From Lepas anatifera (taxonomy: Eukaryota; Arthropoda; Thecostraca; Lepadidae), in NCBI GenBank assembly GCA_034440635.1, contig JAOTON010001526.1, forward strand, positions 3,047,001-3,111,000: 64,000 bases of DNA. Direction: 5' to 3'. The position numbers and the translations under genes were made by a program. Below, in pieces: positions 1 through 11,933 of this stretch (positions are counted from its first letter, which is position 1; each line of letters begins with the position of its first letter). The notes beneath the pieces were generated by a model. It searched no databases and had not been told where the DNA came from. It saw only the letters and a program-made list of their open reading frames with translations.

Positions 1-174
1 TACATGATCGCTCTCCTGGGGGGAGGGGGATGAGAGCAAATATTTTTTTGCTCTACAGACCTAGTGTAAACACCTTTTTCAAAAATTTCTCCGGCGCTTG
101 GGGGGGGCAAAATATAGTTCCCCCTCCAGCGCTTTGGGGGGCATGGCCAGAATGCCCCCCTGCGTCCACCAATG
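1..174. mobile_element. hAT-type MITE, right end only (cut by window start)
   Basis: This matches, almost base for base in places, the right half of the complete element at 43321-43660. Shared landmarks are the 'gctctacagacctagtgtaa' stretch, the G-rich runs, the 'ctccagcgcttt' block and the end 'ctgcgt.c.ccaatg'. The left end lies outside the window. Non-coding and non-autonomous. Superfamily is inferred from the 8-bp duplication at the complete copy. Confidence 0.75.
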
Positions 175-2464
175 CAAGAAAGAACAAAAAATAGAACCTT
201 ATGATAATAATAAGAATTCTAGCATTTTATACCAGGCTTGCATACATTGAATGATTCAAGAAATATTATTTATATATCCCCAAGAACGGTTTTTATGGTT
301 CTTTTGTATAAAAATTTTGTACAAAAATCCAAACGATGAAACTGCAGCATGTCTTGGTGACGTATTCTTAAGGGTGCGTTACCCTCGACACATGCACCAC
401 ACGACATGACCCGTCAGAACTAATACCCTGTTTCCCCAACAACAGATGTCAGGTCATTCGTTCATTCATTTCGATACACAGACCGCCCACGTGACACGTT
501 GGTTGTAAACCGTAGTACGCTTCCGCATTCCACGCTTTACGACCCTTCAGGTAAACAAGAACCGCTGCGGGCAAGGTCAGACGGGTCGCAGTAACAGGTG
601 CTCTCGCAGGGGCGGGCCCAGTATTTGTCCGAGAGCAGACTGCTAAAGCCTTTGTCTTGATTTCTCTAAATAAGAAAGCAGTTGCAGCTCGCACAACTGT
701 CACCTGGGATGGACCAAAGCTAGCCGAATGACATTTCAAGCATGGCTGTGGATTGGCTACGCTCTTTGCGTCAGTTAGCAGCTAGTTAGTTGTAGGATCC
801 TCGACTACTTTGTCCACTTTCGTGACCAAACCTTGTGGACCCACTTTCTTCCTCCCAAACTAAGCTAGTCCTTTTCCATCCTGGTAAATATATCAGAAAT
901 ATTTCCGTAATATCCTTGTTTACTGTTTTCCGTGAGAACCTCTGGGAAATTTAACGACTTCTTCCATCCCGAAAAAATATAAAAAACGTCGTCCACCCAG
1001 TCACATAACATCCCCTCCTTATGCGGAGGGTCCTAACTTTGTAAACATATAGTGTCTTCTTTTGAAAGCTATCGTTTTTCAGCATTATTGCTCGGCCCAC
1101 CTTGCGTCGGTGGTGCGTCATTTTCCGTGCGTGTGTAAACACACACACACGCACATACACATGACACATGGGCCGGGTGCCCGCATTTGTGATCGCCTTG
1201 GGGTTTTCTTAGAGATTCCCCGCCCCGTGGCGGTCACGGAAAGGGGCGTGTGTTCGTACGGGACTCACTGACTTTCTCACCCACCGAACCCTGAGGCGCG
1301 CAGCTCCATGTGTTTACCAAAGTATTTATTATGGAACATTGTTCTGATGCTCGGAGATGGGGGGGGCGTGGTATCCCTCGATCATGTGCGGAGTTTTCCT
1401 CACTGTGATCGAGAAGTGTTTCTGATCATAGGGTAGTTTGTGTTGTAATCGACAAAACACGTGTTCTGTCTCAATCCCGTCCAGACGCTTTCTGAACACA
1501 TCAGTTCGATATAAACCAGCCTTTGTAATGTATTAGAAGCAGTTTCCTTAGGCATAGGCCCTGACCTAGGACAGTATCGAAAGATGGTCTCCGAAACATA
1601 TGAGACCGTCCATAAAGTACAGCAGGAAAAACAAGGGGGAGCGGGAAGTCAGCAACCGTTTTTTTAGACGTTACAACAGGGTGTGAGCAAGTATTACCAT
1701 GAAGGGGGGTTAGAATTATAAGAATACATGTAACGTAATTTATAGATAGGCCCTCAGCTCTGACTTAGAATTAATACTGATGTGATTCAATGGAGTCCAC
1801 ACATCATCACCATTGAATTTTGGAATTGTTTGTGTGACCTTTTTATGAGGAGAGGAACCGTGAGAGATTCGTGTGAATACGTGTGCTGACGTCCAAATAA
1901 CCCTCACATGCCTCCAGTCATGAGTCAGTAGTTCCCTGATGTTAGGAGCTAAAGGTTTGTGCAAAACACGCGCAATAAATGTTCCATAGTCCGTATAGAT
2001 TTTCAAGACCTGAACGACAATCCTGAAATATTCGGCAAATATTAGTGGGTGATGCAACACCACCTCTCCTGCAAAATTTCAGTGGGGGTGTCAGTAGCCA
2101 TTTCAATGAGTATCGTAATCATTTCAGGGAAAGCCGTAGTTCAATTGGGCGAGAAAGTACCCTCTTTCTGGAAATTTACAGGTCCAAAAATGACTTTTAT
2201 GGAGTCTAAAGGATACAGAAAACACGTTACTGTGTCAGGGGACGAAAATATATGTTTTCATCACAGCAAAAAGCAGAATAAACTGATATTTTGCTAACAA
2301 ACTGCAATGTGGCAACATCAGCAGCAAATAATTGCATCGGGCTTGAGCTTCACGCCCCGGAGAGTGAAGAGGGTTTACCGGTCGAAAATTCGGAACATTG
2401 AATGCGATAAAGCTGATGGACTAAGGAACGAGACACTCAAGTCATCACATGGCTGCCCCAAAGT
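175..2464. other. No gene seen; short CA repeat at about 1136-1160
   Basis: I see no exon with convincing splice sites and no recognisable protein. Open frames are short and scattered over both strands. A short CA/TG-rich stretch with a small hairpin (gtgtgtaaacacacac) lies near 1131-1160. The region is AT-rich background with CpG-richer patches near 500-640 and 1190-1300. Confidence 0.5.
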
Positions 2465-2472
2465 GGGAGGAT

Positions 2473-3450
2473 CATACGCAGATCCAGGGGAGCAAAGAGG
2501 GGCACGTGCCCCCTCTATCGACCCTCGGAGCCCCCTGAAATGGCCATGGCGCCCCCTGAAATGTGATGATGATGATTGTTCCGGCCGTCGAATAAAGATA
2601 TCCATATGGGGGGCGCTTCGTTAAAGTCGCCCCAATCGCCGAAGGAAGCTCTGGCGATTCCGGTTTGGATGACAGCCGATTTGTGACGAGGACTCGCGCC
2701 GTTGCGCCGTCCCCGCCGTCCAGGTCCGACCTGGCCGCCTCTCGGGACCGGAGTAGGCTGTCTTCGGGACCGTTTTTGTGATGATTTCCCGGGCTTGGAT
2801 ACCCGCATTGCAACCTCGATCAGCTTGGGTGATCCAAGGCATAGGCGTTGGTCGTCAGCCCAGTCTTTTCGGTAGTCGGTTTGGTCGTCTGAGTGGAGAT
2901 GCATTCGTGAGTCTGTCGGTCCTGTTTTTATACAAGTAACTAGATATTTCGGGTACGAATTAGTGGCTATCATTATATTCTTATGATATAGTAGTGTGAC
3001 ATTTTTCTACGTTTTGTGCGATGAATAAATTATCTCCACCCGCTATGCACGATATATGCACAAATACCAAAAATAACAATATCTTTAGAAACCAGCTTCA
3101 GGGAGGTTCCATGACGGGAGTATCATAAAGAATATTCTTCCGATATTTTTCCGATCATAAAAAATTAATCGCAGAGACAAACCTAAAACAAGTGCGGCAA
3201 ACTCGACAATTGAATCAAAACTGACCTCAGTCCTTCCATTTTCATTTCAAGAAAAACGTAACGTCTTTAACAAGACTCCCGCTGAAATGTTGCTTTCCAT
3301 CCCACCAGGATGCAAAAATCGGTGCCAGCCGATAGGATTTTGCGCCCAACTGATGGGTTTTGCCAGTCAAAAGTGGCAACCCCCTGGTCCAAATGGCGCC
3401 CCTCGGGAAGCTGCCCGCCCCCCCGATCGGCAATCCTGGATCCGCCTACG
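2473..3450. mobile_element. hAT-type non-autonomous element with perfect 8-bp duplication
   Basis: Left end 'catacgcagatccagg' (2473-2488) and right end 'cctggatccgcctacg' (3435-3450) form imperfect terminal inverted repeats. The 8-bp direct repeat 'gggaggat' flanks both ends exactly (2465-2472 and 3451-3458), which is typical of hAT insertions. The last 170 bp resemble the right part of the element at 48871-49179 (shared 'ccgataggattt', 'gggttttgccag', 'ctggtcc'). No transposase frame is visible in its 978 bp. The open frames on the minus strand inside it are not recognisable proteins. Confidence 0.8.
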
Positions 3451-3570
3451 GGGAGGATACCCTAGTCACCAGCCTCGGTGATAACAGGTGCTGGCAGAAT
3501 ATGGTACAGAAGTCTGACTCGCACAATTGCTTGCCAAACCGTATGAGAAGTGTACTACGGGGACACACTA

Positions 3571-3745
3571 CACCTTTTTACCTTCAAATTAAAATAAGTC
3601 ACATTCAAATTAAAATAAGTCACATTCAAATTAAAATAAGTCAAATTCAAATTAAAATAAGTCACATTCAAATTAAAACATATCAATTTCAATTTAGAAT
3701 AAGTCAAGTTTGATTTAAAACAAGTAAAATTCAAATTAAAACATT
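3571..3745 (+). repeat. Left terminal inverted repeat built of about 20-bp units
   Basis: Repeats of 'ttcaaattaaaataagtcac' with variation run through this stretch. The order of variant units, including one reading 'caatttcaatttagaataag' followed by 'tcaagtttgatttaaaacaa', is mirrored in the right arm. This shows the whole array is one inverted-repeat arm and not two unrelated minisatellites. Confidence 0.85.
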
Positions 3746-4416
3746 TCGATTGAGACACATGTTAGAGATTCACATGTTATAGATATATCACAGTATATTT
3801 TCTCTATATATATACTTGAGACAGGGTTAGCCGCCTCATGTGCCGTCACGATACTGCAAACTCTGTCAGAAATATTTCCTTTTTCTCCAATTTAGTGACG
3901 CGATATCCAGAGCATCAACTGTGAATGTTGGCATGGTTCACCTTAGAGGTTTTGAACTATAGCAGGGCATCACGGTAAGTGATACACGCTAATTCACGTA
4001 CGGCAGCGAAATTGCTGATGTTCGTTCTGAGGTTCGTGTAAGGTTTATTTTTTCCAATGCAATACAGCATTGAGTGGGAAACGCGATTGAAATCAAATCA
4101 ATCGGGAAGATCGGGAGAAATCGGAAAACATTTTGGGATGCAAGCCAAAACTTTCTCATACCGACCTCTACACTAAAAGCTTGATCTGGGATTTTCTTTT
4201 CATTCGAAAACTGTGAAAAATGCTGTGGAATAATCAATGGATTTGCGTGCGTACAAATTCACCGAGCATGCAGAAAAGAAACCACGGAACACTAACAAAT
4301 ATATGGAACCGCTGACACAGTGCTGAGCCAGTCGAGAGGCTTAACCCAAGACCCGTCTCACAATAAGCCTATGACTTAAGCGTCTACGGAAGACACGTAC
4401 ACTAATCCACGCAACT

Positions 4417-5600
4417 TCACTGCTGGGTAACTTGGTCGCCCATGGACATGTCCCGGAGAGCCAGGCTCGCGGCAAATTGCCGCTGCACGTGATTGCAGGT
4501 GCTCATGCAAAGCATCGGAGTGATTTTCTGGATAGCACCGTCAATCACCCCTTCAAGATGACGCATACGGTGCTCCACTTGGGTAAGGCCGTCCGGAACT
4601 GGTCCGGCCAGGAGACCTGGCATGGCAGCTGCAAGGCGATGCTTCATATCCGCCTTCACAACACTCCACACTTCCTCGATAGGATTCAGAGGTGCTGAAT
4701 ATGGCCCAAGCCTCAGCAGTTGGGCTCCGTAGAAAGCTGGGTCCTCCAGGACCAGCTCCTAGACCAGCATAACTTGGTGCGTTGTCACACACAACGACCA
4801 CACGCTCCATTGGCTCTTGAACTGCGCGGAGCATGCGCCTCATCCAGTCCTGACAATCCTCCTTCTTGAAAGAGCCGCGTCTTCTCTCCCAGTAGACCAG
4901 ACCAGTCTGGCTGATGGCGCCGACGATGTGGATGTTTTTTCCTTTTGACGTCGGTGCCTTGACGATGCATCTTGCGCCCTTGCAGGATCGACCACAAGAC
5001 CGCCGTAGGAACAGGTTCACATTGCTGTCGTCGATATAGATGACCGTTTTTCCATTCCTAGTGGCCTCCATGGCGGCAGCAACGTAGTTAGCACGCTTTC
5101 GGCGGTTCTCCTCCGAATTCATGGAAGATGGCTCGGTTCTCGTTTTTTTGATGGCTCGGTTCTCGTTTTTTTTAACAGTGTAGAGTTGTCCATGGAGATG
5201 TCGATGCAATGTCGTAGCCGACACCGTTACCCCGGTGTCTGTCCGCAGCTTACTGCGCATGGCTTTGAGACTCAGCTGGGGGTCGTCCTCCAGATAACTA
5301 AGAAGCATCGCGACGTGCTCTTGCTTTATCTTGGTGTAGGTTGCGCCTCCCTCTTCTGTGGTGAAGTGTCCGAATGCCGTATCCATCCGTAAGCGGTTTT
5401 GATGTTTACACCATTGGCGGCTGCCGCCTGCCTCCAATCACCACCTTCATCTATAGCGACAGCTAACACCCGCAACTTCTCTGATCCTGATTTCTTTTAT
5501 TTATCTCTCTTCGCTCCCTGCTTTACGCCCCGCTTCGCAGGCTCAGGAGCAGCACCCTCTAAAAGCTCCGTATCACTCGATTCATCGCTCAAATACATGG
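4417..5600 (-). pseudogene. Tc1/mariner (IS630-type) DDE transposase, broken
   Basis: Read on the minus strand. The N-terminal helix-turn-helix (ANGVNIKTAYGW, near 5390-5440) is in one frame. The central part, with VSATTLHRHLHG and the first catalytic aspartates in YIDDSNVNLF (near 5030), and the second in CDNAPSY (near 4780), is in a second frame. The third acidic residue lies in NPIEEVWS (near 4675), again in a shifted frame. The D-to-E distance is 106 nt, about 35 residues, as in DD34-36E families. Breaks seen: a stop near 5494-5496 downstream of an acidic N-terminal stretch, a frameshift near 5385, and one near 4755-4768. A local duplication of 'gatggctcggttctcgtttt' lies at about 5129-5171. 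The enzyme would cut and paste the enclosing element at TA sites, but this copy cannot make an intact product. The call is firm at superfamily level; the exact family is not assigned. Confidence 0.88.
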
Positions 5601-5769
5601 TATTGCCCCTAATATCAAAATGATGAAGATTTTCGGGATAGTAGGCAAAATACAGCGCAAAACCATAAACCTGTCGGAACATTCAGTTCATTCAATTTTA
5701 GTTTGTTTCAGAATCGATATTTGAAGAAATAATTTTCTACCGCATGCAAATAAATATATACCACGTATG

Positions 5770-6286
5770 ACCCGGTGTCCTAACCAAACGGTCGCCGACG
5801 GTCGCCAACCGTCGGCGACCGTCGGCGTCAGTTGCAGAGCGGTGATTTTGGAGGTTTGGCCGACAGAGGAAAGGCTCAGCTTTGGTAGCAATCTGGTAGC
5901 TCAAGTTGCGACAAGCTGTTGTTTACCAACAATCGAAATTTGGCTGGCATCAAGAACTATTAAAAGAATGATTTAGGAGAAAAATTTAAGTCATGTCCAG
6001 TTTCCATAAATTTTTCAGCATGAATTCCTATTATAATTTTTATTCTAAAACATGCATTACATTTGATGACTAAAAACAACAGCAAATAACACGGATATCG
6101 GCTTCTGACGCAGACCGTCGGCGTCAAAAGTTGGACATTGTTCAACTTTTGCTGCGACGCGTTGCAACGCCGTGCGACGCGTTGCGTCAGTGCGTTTTGT
6201 GTCCTGACCGAAAATCCCGGTCGTTGCGGCAGATTGACGGCGTGCGACGCCTTGCAACGCGTTGCGTCTTGGTTAGGACACCGGGT
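5770..6286. mobile_element. Inverted-repeat element nested in the Tc1/mariner element
   Basis: The 18-bp ends 'acccggtgtcctaaccaa' (5770-5787) and 'ttggttaggacaccgggt' (6269-6286) are exact inverted repeats. Both subterminal regions are CpG-rich and repetitive: gtcgccgacgg-type units on the left, gcgacgcgttgcaacg-type units on the right. I could not define a convincing target duplication, so the superfamily is left open. No coding capacity is seen. Confidence 0.7.
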
Positions 6287-6430
6287 TACGCTTTTGCACC
6301 AAAGTCACGCAAAATACATTCCTCTCATCGCTGATGAAGCTAAGTGACGGATGTACAGAGGCAGCGAATATGATACTTCTACTAAAATTGTTGGATTTGG
6401 GCTTCATCGGAATTGATTTAAGCTCGTCAT

Positions 6431-6600
6431 TTTAATTTGAATTTGATTTGTTTTAAATCAAACTTGACTTATTTTAAATTGAAATCGGTATGTTTTAATT
6501 TGAAGTTGACTTGTTTTAATTTGAGTTTGACTTATTTGAATTTGAACTTGACTTGTTTTAATTTGAACTTGGCTTATTTTAACTTGAAGTTAAAATGGTG
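6431..6600 (-). repeat. Right terminal inverted repeat of the Tc1/mariner element
   Basis: The reverse complement lines up with 3571-3745, including the order of variant 20-bp units and the terminal CACC(A/T)TTTTA. The arms have diverged by scattered substitutions, which fits an old insertion and the broken transposase. Confidence 0.85.
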
Positions 6601-6602
6601 TA

Positions 6603-8828
6603 GTTGAGTTAATCGCTGCCCTGAAGTCGTCGTCGCTAGCACTCTGCTCACAGGACAATCGCTGCTTTCTTTTCCCCTGAAAGATCTTGTCACTCCAGCC
6701 CGTGGTGGCCAGAAATGGGTCTTACTGATATTGGTAGAGCCTGGTGTTCTGCCGTTTGTATCCCGCTGAACGGAAAGTGTCATCCTTGATAATGGCGATG
6801 GAGGCACAATGATCTAAATCCTGGAATGCTTAGTAGAGTGTGACACCCAGGCGCCCAGAATTTCCCCTTCACTTTTTCCCCTTCATTTTTTTCTAACTCA
6901 CTTTTCCAAACACTTTTCCTGGGGATTTTTTTTAGCATAATTCAATAATCCTAGTATATATAAAACCATTTAGTGTGGAAGGAAAAACAAATTTGATGAA
7001 AAATGCGCGAGTAAGGGCTAGTAAGGGCTGTAACCGAGTTTCAACTAACTCCCACAATATTATAGCGTTTGGACTTTCTACTCACCTTTCATATTTTCAA
7101 GCGTGAATTTTACACTCACTATCCCAATGCAAAACCAGTTTTGAGACACTGCGGAATGGAGTGCTGCGAAATCCGAAAGATTATCCACTTACTGAACGCG
7201 TCTTTTTTCTGAGTGTCACCTTCCCACTCTGCTCTTTGTCAGCAAAAGTATTCCATCAAGCAGTCGTCGGAAGTTCCACTTGTAGTGTATTCCGTGGACG
7301 CCATGGATCAAAATATATTCACATTTAAACTTGCGCTGGTAATAGTGGCATCTCCATAAAAGTGTGGATCTTCCGGCTGCTGGTAAGGTCGTATTTTAAG
7401 ACCTCTCTCGCTGTCGGAAGTTTTGCCCTGCTGAGGGAGGATGATGAGCAACAAATGAAGAAGGCTTCCATAGATCTTAGCTGACCCCAGAGGATAATTT
7501 TTGGGGTTTTCACTCGTTGGAACAGATCTCTCGCGGCCGCTTTTGCTTCTAGTGATCATAGACCAATCAATTTCTAGGTGTCCCCTAAAATCGATTATTT
7601 GGGTACCTTAAAGGTACGAAAAGGATTCGGGCGGGTCAATTCGGCATAAACCTCCCTCAGGATCGTTCCCTGTCACCCGCCTCTCCTTGCTATTGCACAC
7701 AGCTCACATCGGTACAAACGCCATCTTGGGTCATCTAGGCCATTTGACCCAAATCAGGTACAAAGTAGCTCAGCCTATTCTTCATGTGTACTTTAAATGT
7801 GTTAATAATGGTCTATTCTGTCAATATTATATCGAAAACACACCCCGTAGCTTTCTGGTACGATTTTTTAGCTGTAACTATACAAAATTTATTTCATGCT
7901 GATTTCTCGAACGCGGACAGTGACCTGATTAAGACCAAATTTTGATCGGATGTCCAAAATAAACCATATCATGGAAAATTTGCGGGGCACTCATTTTTAA
8001 ACAAACATAGACAAAATATGAAGCCACATCGATTTTAAAAAACACCCATGCAGCAACATTTCATATGTTAGTAGACTCATGAAGGCTCATATTGTCCAGT
8101 TGCAGAACAATGTGAGCTATCCAGCTTCGGCCAGGCAGGCCGAAACTGTCCAGAAAGTGAGGGGACCATAGACCTTCAGCCTCCAACTCTGGCACTACAT
8201 TTTCCACTGCAAAACTGAAAGCTAACCAGATTTTGGCCTATTTTTGCTGCCAGTCAATCACACTAAAAAATTTACTGTGCCCACAAATCCATTAAAAACA
8301 AAATAAACATTTTTGCTGGAAGTGAAATGGCCTGGTCTCACCTGAGGCTCATTTTGTGAAAACAGCCTGTTAGTTACCCTCACTGGTCCACAAGAGGAGG
8401 TAAGACTTGAAAGAAAGGACGTGCTTGAAATGCGGTCATGAGACGGAGTGAGCTAGCGAGCGATAGCAAGGAAGTGAACGCAGGACTGCATTTCCCAAAT
8501 GACGAATTTGTGTTGAATCTTCTTTGTATGTCATGAAGATTTATCTCCACTCCGTCGGATCTATGGGACCAATTGGAGCAAGGATCACATCGGCAGATCC
8601 ATGATTTCCGGTATTGTTGCATAGGCAAAAAAACTGCATCCATGATTGTGAAAATGTAGGGTCTGCACATAATTGACTGTTTTTTGGTCCAAAACATGTG
8701 GTGGCCATCGGCTTAGTATGATGCTCAGTACCCCTGATCATGCTGTGTATGCTTTATTAGTCAATCATATAATTGGGATATTACAGCAATCGTAATATAA
8801 AAATATAGGTAGAATTCGCAAAGCCCTA
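6603..8828. other. No gene or clear repeat recognised
   Basis: AT-rich sequence with only short, unrecognisable open frames. Small palindromic or low-complexity patches are present, but I found no terminal repeats with target duplications and no splice-flanked coding stretch. Confidence 0.4.
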
Positions 8829-8832
8829 TTAA

Positions 8833-9857
8833 CCCTCGCCCCACCGGGGGGGCCATCGATGGCCCCCCTAAGGTTTTTCCGAGATAGCAGAAAAACGACG
8901 AGGCGCAGCACCGCGGTTGAGGGCTCTACCTCTCACTGCATCATTTTCCCATCATCCCTGAAATTTTTTACCCCGGGTCACCCAAGGTCAGGTCACCAGA
9001 CGAGGTCAACCAAGGTCACCTCACTTCGCCTTTAGAGCTCTGTAAGAGCTACATTTCAAAGTCGATCGATTTGAAACTTCCTACACTTCATGACCCCTCC
9101 AGGGTCTACAAGGTGTATATCCGGGATTTTTTGATTTCGTGCCCTGAGGTCAGGTCACGAGGCGACCTCTCCCATTGGAAAAGCATGGGGAAAAGCTATT
9201 TCATGATATAAAAGCCACAAAAATGATTGCAAATACTCAGACTGCTCATAACAACGTTTTTGGACACCCTTTCACGGATCCCAGGGGTCATATTTGCCCT
9301 TTGACTTTTCCAAGGTCATCCAAGGTCACCAGAGTTCAAAAACAGTATTTTGACAATAACTTTTGACCTAATTGAGCTAGAGCGGTGAAACAAACACCAT
9401 TGTGTTTGTCTTGTCACTGGCTTTCATTTGATATGCGGCAAGGTTACTTTTTGACCTTTCGTGACCTCAGGTCATATTAGGTCACGAGGTGACCTCTGGC
9501 GGTCAAACCACTGGCGGGAGGTCTTTACGTTCCACATAGCGGAAAAAGTACTGGCAATTTGCTATCAAATGTACTTTACCAGGTCTCAATAGCTCTAATG
9601 ACATAAGAGTTATGCCCAGTTTGCTTAATCATTGCATATTTGAGTGAAAATAGCCGATCTTGACCTAATTTGACCTCTGGAGGTCAAACCATTGACCTGA
9701 GCACTAAAACATGCGAAGTAATTTCTTACTGAATTCACGCGAGCTTTCTATTGCACTTTGCAGATTTGCGCTAACGCCCATATTTTCGGAGTTAGAGGGG
9801 GCCATCGATGGCCCCCGGTGGGGCGAAGGTGGCGCCGGACCCCCGGTGGGGCGCGGG
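8833..9857. mobile_element. TTAA-flanked, piggyBac-like MITE, family A copy 1
   Basis: The left end CCCTCGCCCCACCGG and right end CCGGTGGGGCGCGGG are inverted repeats, flanked by TTAA at 8829-8832 and 9858-9861. CCC termini and TTAA duplication are the piggyBac signature. Next to each end is a GGGGCCATCGATGGCCCC-type palindrome. The interior has no coding frame and is full of AGGTCA/TGACCT hexamers. Two other full copies are at 20320-21326 and 50293-51320, in the opposite orientation. Confidence 0.85.
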
Positions 9858-9881
9858 TTAATGTTTAATGAGACCTCTTAG

Positions 9882-10140
9882 CAGGGGCGTAGCCAAGGAT
9901 GGGGCGGCAGGGACAGCCGCCCCCCTTAGGGGCCCGAAGGGCCCCCTGAGGATACGGACCACGCGAAGCGCGGCTCGCCTCCACTATGATCTGTGGCCAA
10001 ATTTGAAATTGCATACCAGACAGCGCACTCTCAAGCCCTCTTCAGCACTCTATTCTGTAACAAGCAAGGCCCTTTTTACCCATCAGGGCTCTTTTGGCGC
10101 TGTCGCAGGGAAATCGATCGAAATCCTGGCTACGCCCCTG
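9882..10140. mobile_element. hAT-type MITE with perfect 8-bp duplication
   Basis: It begins CAGGGGCGTAGCCAAGGAT and ends with ATCCTGGCTACGCCCCTG. The 8-bp repeat 'cctcttag' flanks it exactly (9874-9881, 10141-10148). Length is 259 bp. A second copy with diverged flanks is at 55911-56188. Both carry the 'ggcccgaagggcccc'-like subterminal block and the 'gcgaagcgcgg' block. Confidence 0.9.
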
Positions 10141-10148
10141 CCTCTTAG

Positions 10149-11163
10149 TAAATACAACTGTGTGATAACTGAGAAGTGTTGCTTTAATTTTTTTCCTCCT
10201 GCCTTATTTCAAATTGCTTTATTTCATTCATTTTGTGTTTTATAACACAACAATATACATAGTTGCTTGGATTTAAAACATCAGTCCCACTAAAATATTC
10301 GAATTTTGTTATGGGCTACACTTCGGCTGCTTTCGATGAAAACATCACCCCCTGAGCGATGCTCCCCTGTAGAGATAAACGCTCCCGTCGGACCTTTTAT
10401 CCCCCTCTCTGTCTCCTTGGTCGGTTAGTCATTCTAAAATTCCCGAGCATTTTTTCTGGGGGGACGTTTGCAAGCCCGATTTAGCTATTTTCGTCTAATT
10501 ACCACGATATTATTTCACAAGACAAGTAGCTATTTCTCTTGTTAATGGAATACAGAAGTTACCGAAATATCATCAATCATGATAAGACAATCGGTCGGAT
10601 GAAGTCTGATGCTTTCATCTCAGTTTGGAAATTGTAAGAGCACTGATCATGGTTTTTGAGAGACAATAAATTGTTAGGTGGACTTAAAATGATAAAACAT
10701 CAGCAGCTATATTTCACTTCTTGGTACGAGCAGGTGCGATGCACCGTTTTAGATTCTTGGAAATTTTTCAAAGACAGAAGTGTAGATTTTATTATAAAAC
10801 TTGAAAACTGTTTTATAGAACTTAAAAAAACTTCTTCGCGGAGCCTTTTTTAATTTGTATTTTGTATGGGAATGGTATGGAAGAGATAGCCACAAAACTT
10901 TGTTGTTTTCGTTTTCTCGATCTTTACCCTGGACACATCATTGTAGCTCACCTCTCGCTCGTCTAGACCATCGATCCAATAAGAAAACACCTTGCGGAGA
11001 TGACTGAATGTTGGGGTGGTAAAAACTGAACCAGTTTTGATGACCGGGATGATGTAATATTAATTAGGGTGAATCCCACTGTTTTTTTTACAATTCCTTC
11101 ATATCCTCATTTCAAATATTTGATTCGACAACACGGTAGTCAAAGTTCATGCAAACTCTATGG
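10149..11163. other. No gene seen; contains one copy of a 130-bp dispersed repeat
   Basis: AT-rich sequence. The only structure is the repeat at about 10796-10935 ('cttcgcggagcc', 'gagatagccacaaaac'), which recurs in the same orientation at about 11934-12062. Confidence 0.4.
10796..10935 (+). repeat. Dispersed repeat, copy 1 of 2
   Basis: Shares with 11934-12062 the order: 'aaaacttgaaa', 'cttcgcggagcctttttt', 'ttttgtatgg', 'gagatagccacaaaac', 'tttaccctg'. The two copies bracket the hAT-type element at 11164-11561. Nature unknown. Confidence 0.65.
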
Positions 11164-11561
11164 CTGTGGCGGATGCAGAGGGGAGGGCAAAAAATATTTA
11201 CCCCCCCAAACGGACAAGCTCGGGGCAGAACTATGTTGTGCCTTCCCCTCCCCCCACAAAGTCATCTACCTCCTTTTTGCCTCGACTCCGCTTGAGTTCA
11301 TAACCGAGATTTGTGTTCCCTTAACTCTAAACTTCAAACAGAACCAGTCAACTTCAGTGTAAGCATTGGGCCGTGGATAGCAAAAACAAGCATCTTGTGC
11401 GCATATTTTTGACCCCGTGATAGTTTTTTGCCTTTCGTCTTGGGCATCCCCAAAAACTACTGTCAAATTATATTGCGGCAACATTTTTCACTGTGTGACG
11501 TTTTTTATTTGTTGCGACTTTGCCTTCCCCCCCTCCAACCGACCGGCTAGATCCGGCACTG
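11164..11561. mobile_element. hAT-type MITE of the CAGTGGCGGAT group, eroded
   Basis: The interior follows the intact copy at 23581-24065: 'acccccccaaacgga', 'aagctcggggc', 'aacttcaaacagaaccagt', 'gcgcatatttttgacccc', then a right end 'ggctagatccggcactg'. The left end is mutated (CTGTGGCGGAT). Flanks 'ctctatgg' and 'cccaatgg' agree at 6 of 8 positions, a possible decayed duplication. Confidence 0.75.
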
Positions 11562-11694
11562 CCCAATGGAGACGTCCTTATCCACTCAGCAGGGCCTCAG
11601 CAGCCGGATCCCGTCCTCAGTCGGCTGCCACGTGACTAGCGCGCGCCCGAGGCGCAGAGGAACCGGTCACGCCGGTAAACAGGTGTCCGTGTGC

Positions 11695-11740
11695 CAGTGG
11701 CGTAGCCAAGGGGTGATCAGGCTATAGGCTCTCCTTTTGT
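11695..11740. mobile_element. Fragment of a hAT-type end
   Basis: 'cagtggcgtagccaagg' matches the terminus of the CAGGGGCGTAGCCA group (compare 9882). No matching second end is seen nearby, so this is a truncated remnant. Confidence 0.45.
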
Positions 11741-11933
11741 TCAATATTTCCTATCAAAATTTTTGAATATATTTATTTTGGCTTCTAACTGCAGTTTCTC
11801 TGCTATCAACCACCTTGACGTATTTCTTGTAATGCCACTGCTCCTGTCCCATTCACCAAATCATGAATGAACAGACCTGGCTCAGCGGCGACTCATGCGA
11901 ATCTGGTACTGCCAGCGCCATCTATTGGGAAAG

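Larger units (their letters stand above)
3571..6600 (-). mobile_element. Tc1/mariner-superfamily transposon, complete but dead
   Basis: The element starts CACCTTTTTACC at 3571 and ends with the complement TTAAAATGGTG at 6600, flanked on both sides by TA (3569-3570, 6601-6602), the Tc1/mariner target. The terminal inverted repeats are about 170 bp and are made of degenerate units of roughly 20 bp. A broken DDE transposase lies on the minus strand between them (4417 to about 5600). A different inverted-repeat element (5770-6286) is nested 5' of the transposase. Total length is about 3.0 kb, or about 2.5 kb without the nested piece, a normal size for this superfamily with long inverted repeats. 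Confidence 0.85.

Noticed and set aside
2515..2973. 152-codon minus-strand frame
   Set aside because: Lies inside a hAT-type non-autonomous element, shares the region with other overlapping frames and shows no known domain.
3571..3745. Independent minisatellite or CRISPR-like array
   Set aside because: The units have no unique spacers, and the array is mirrored at 6431-6600 as part of a transposon with TA duplication.
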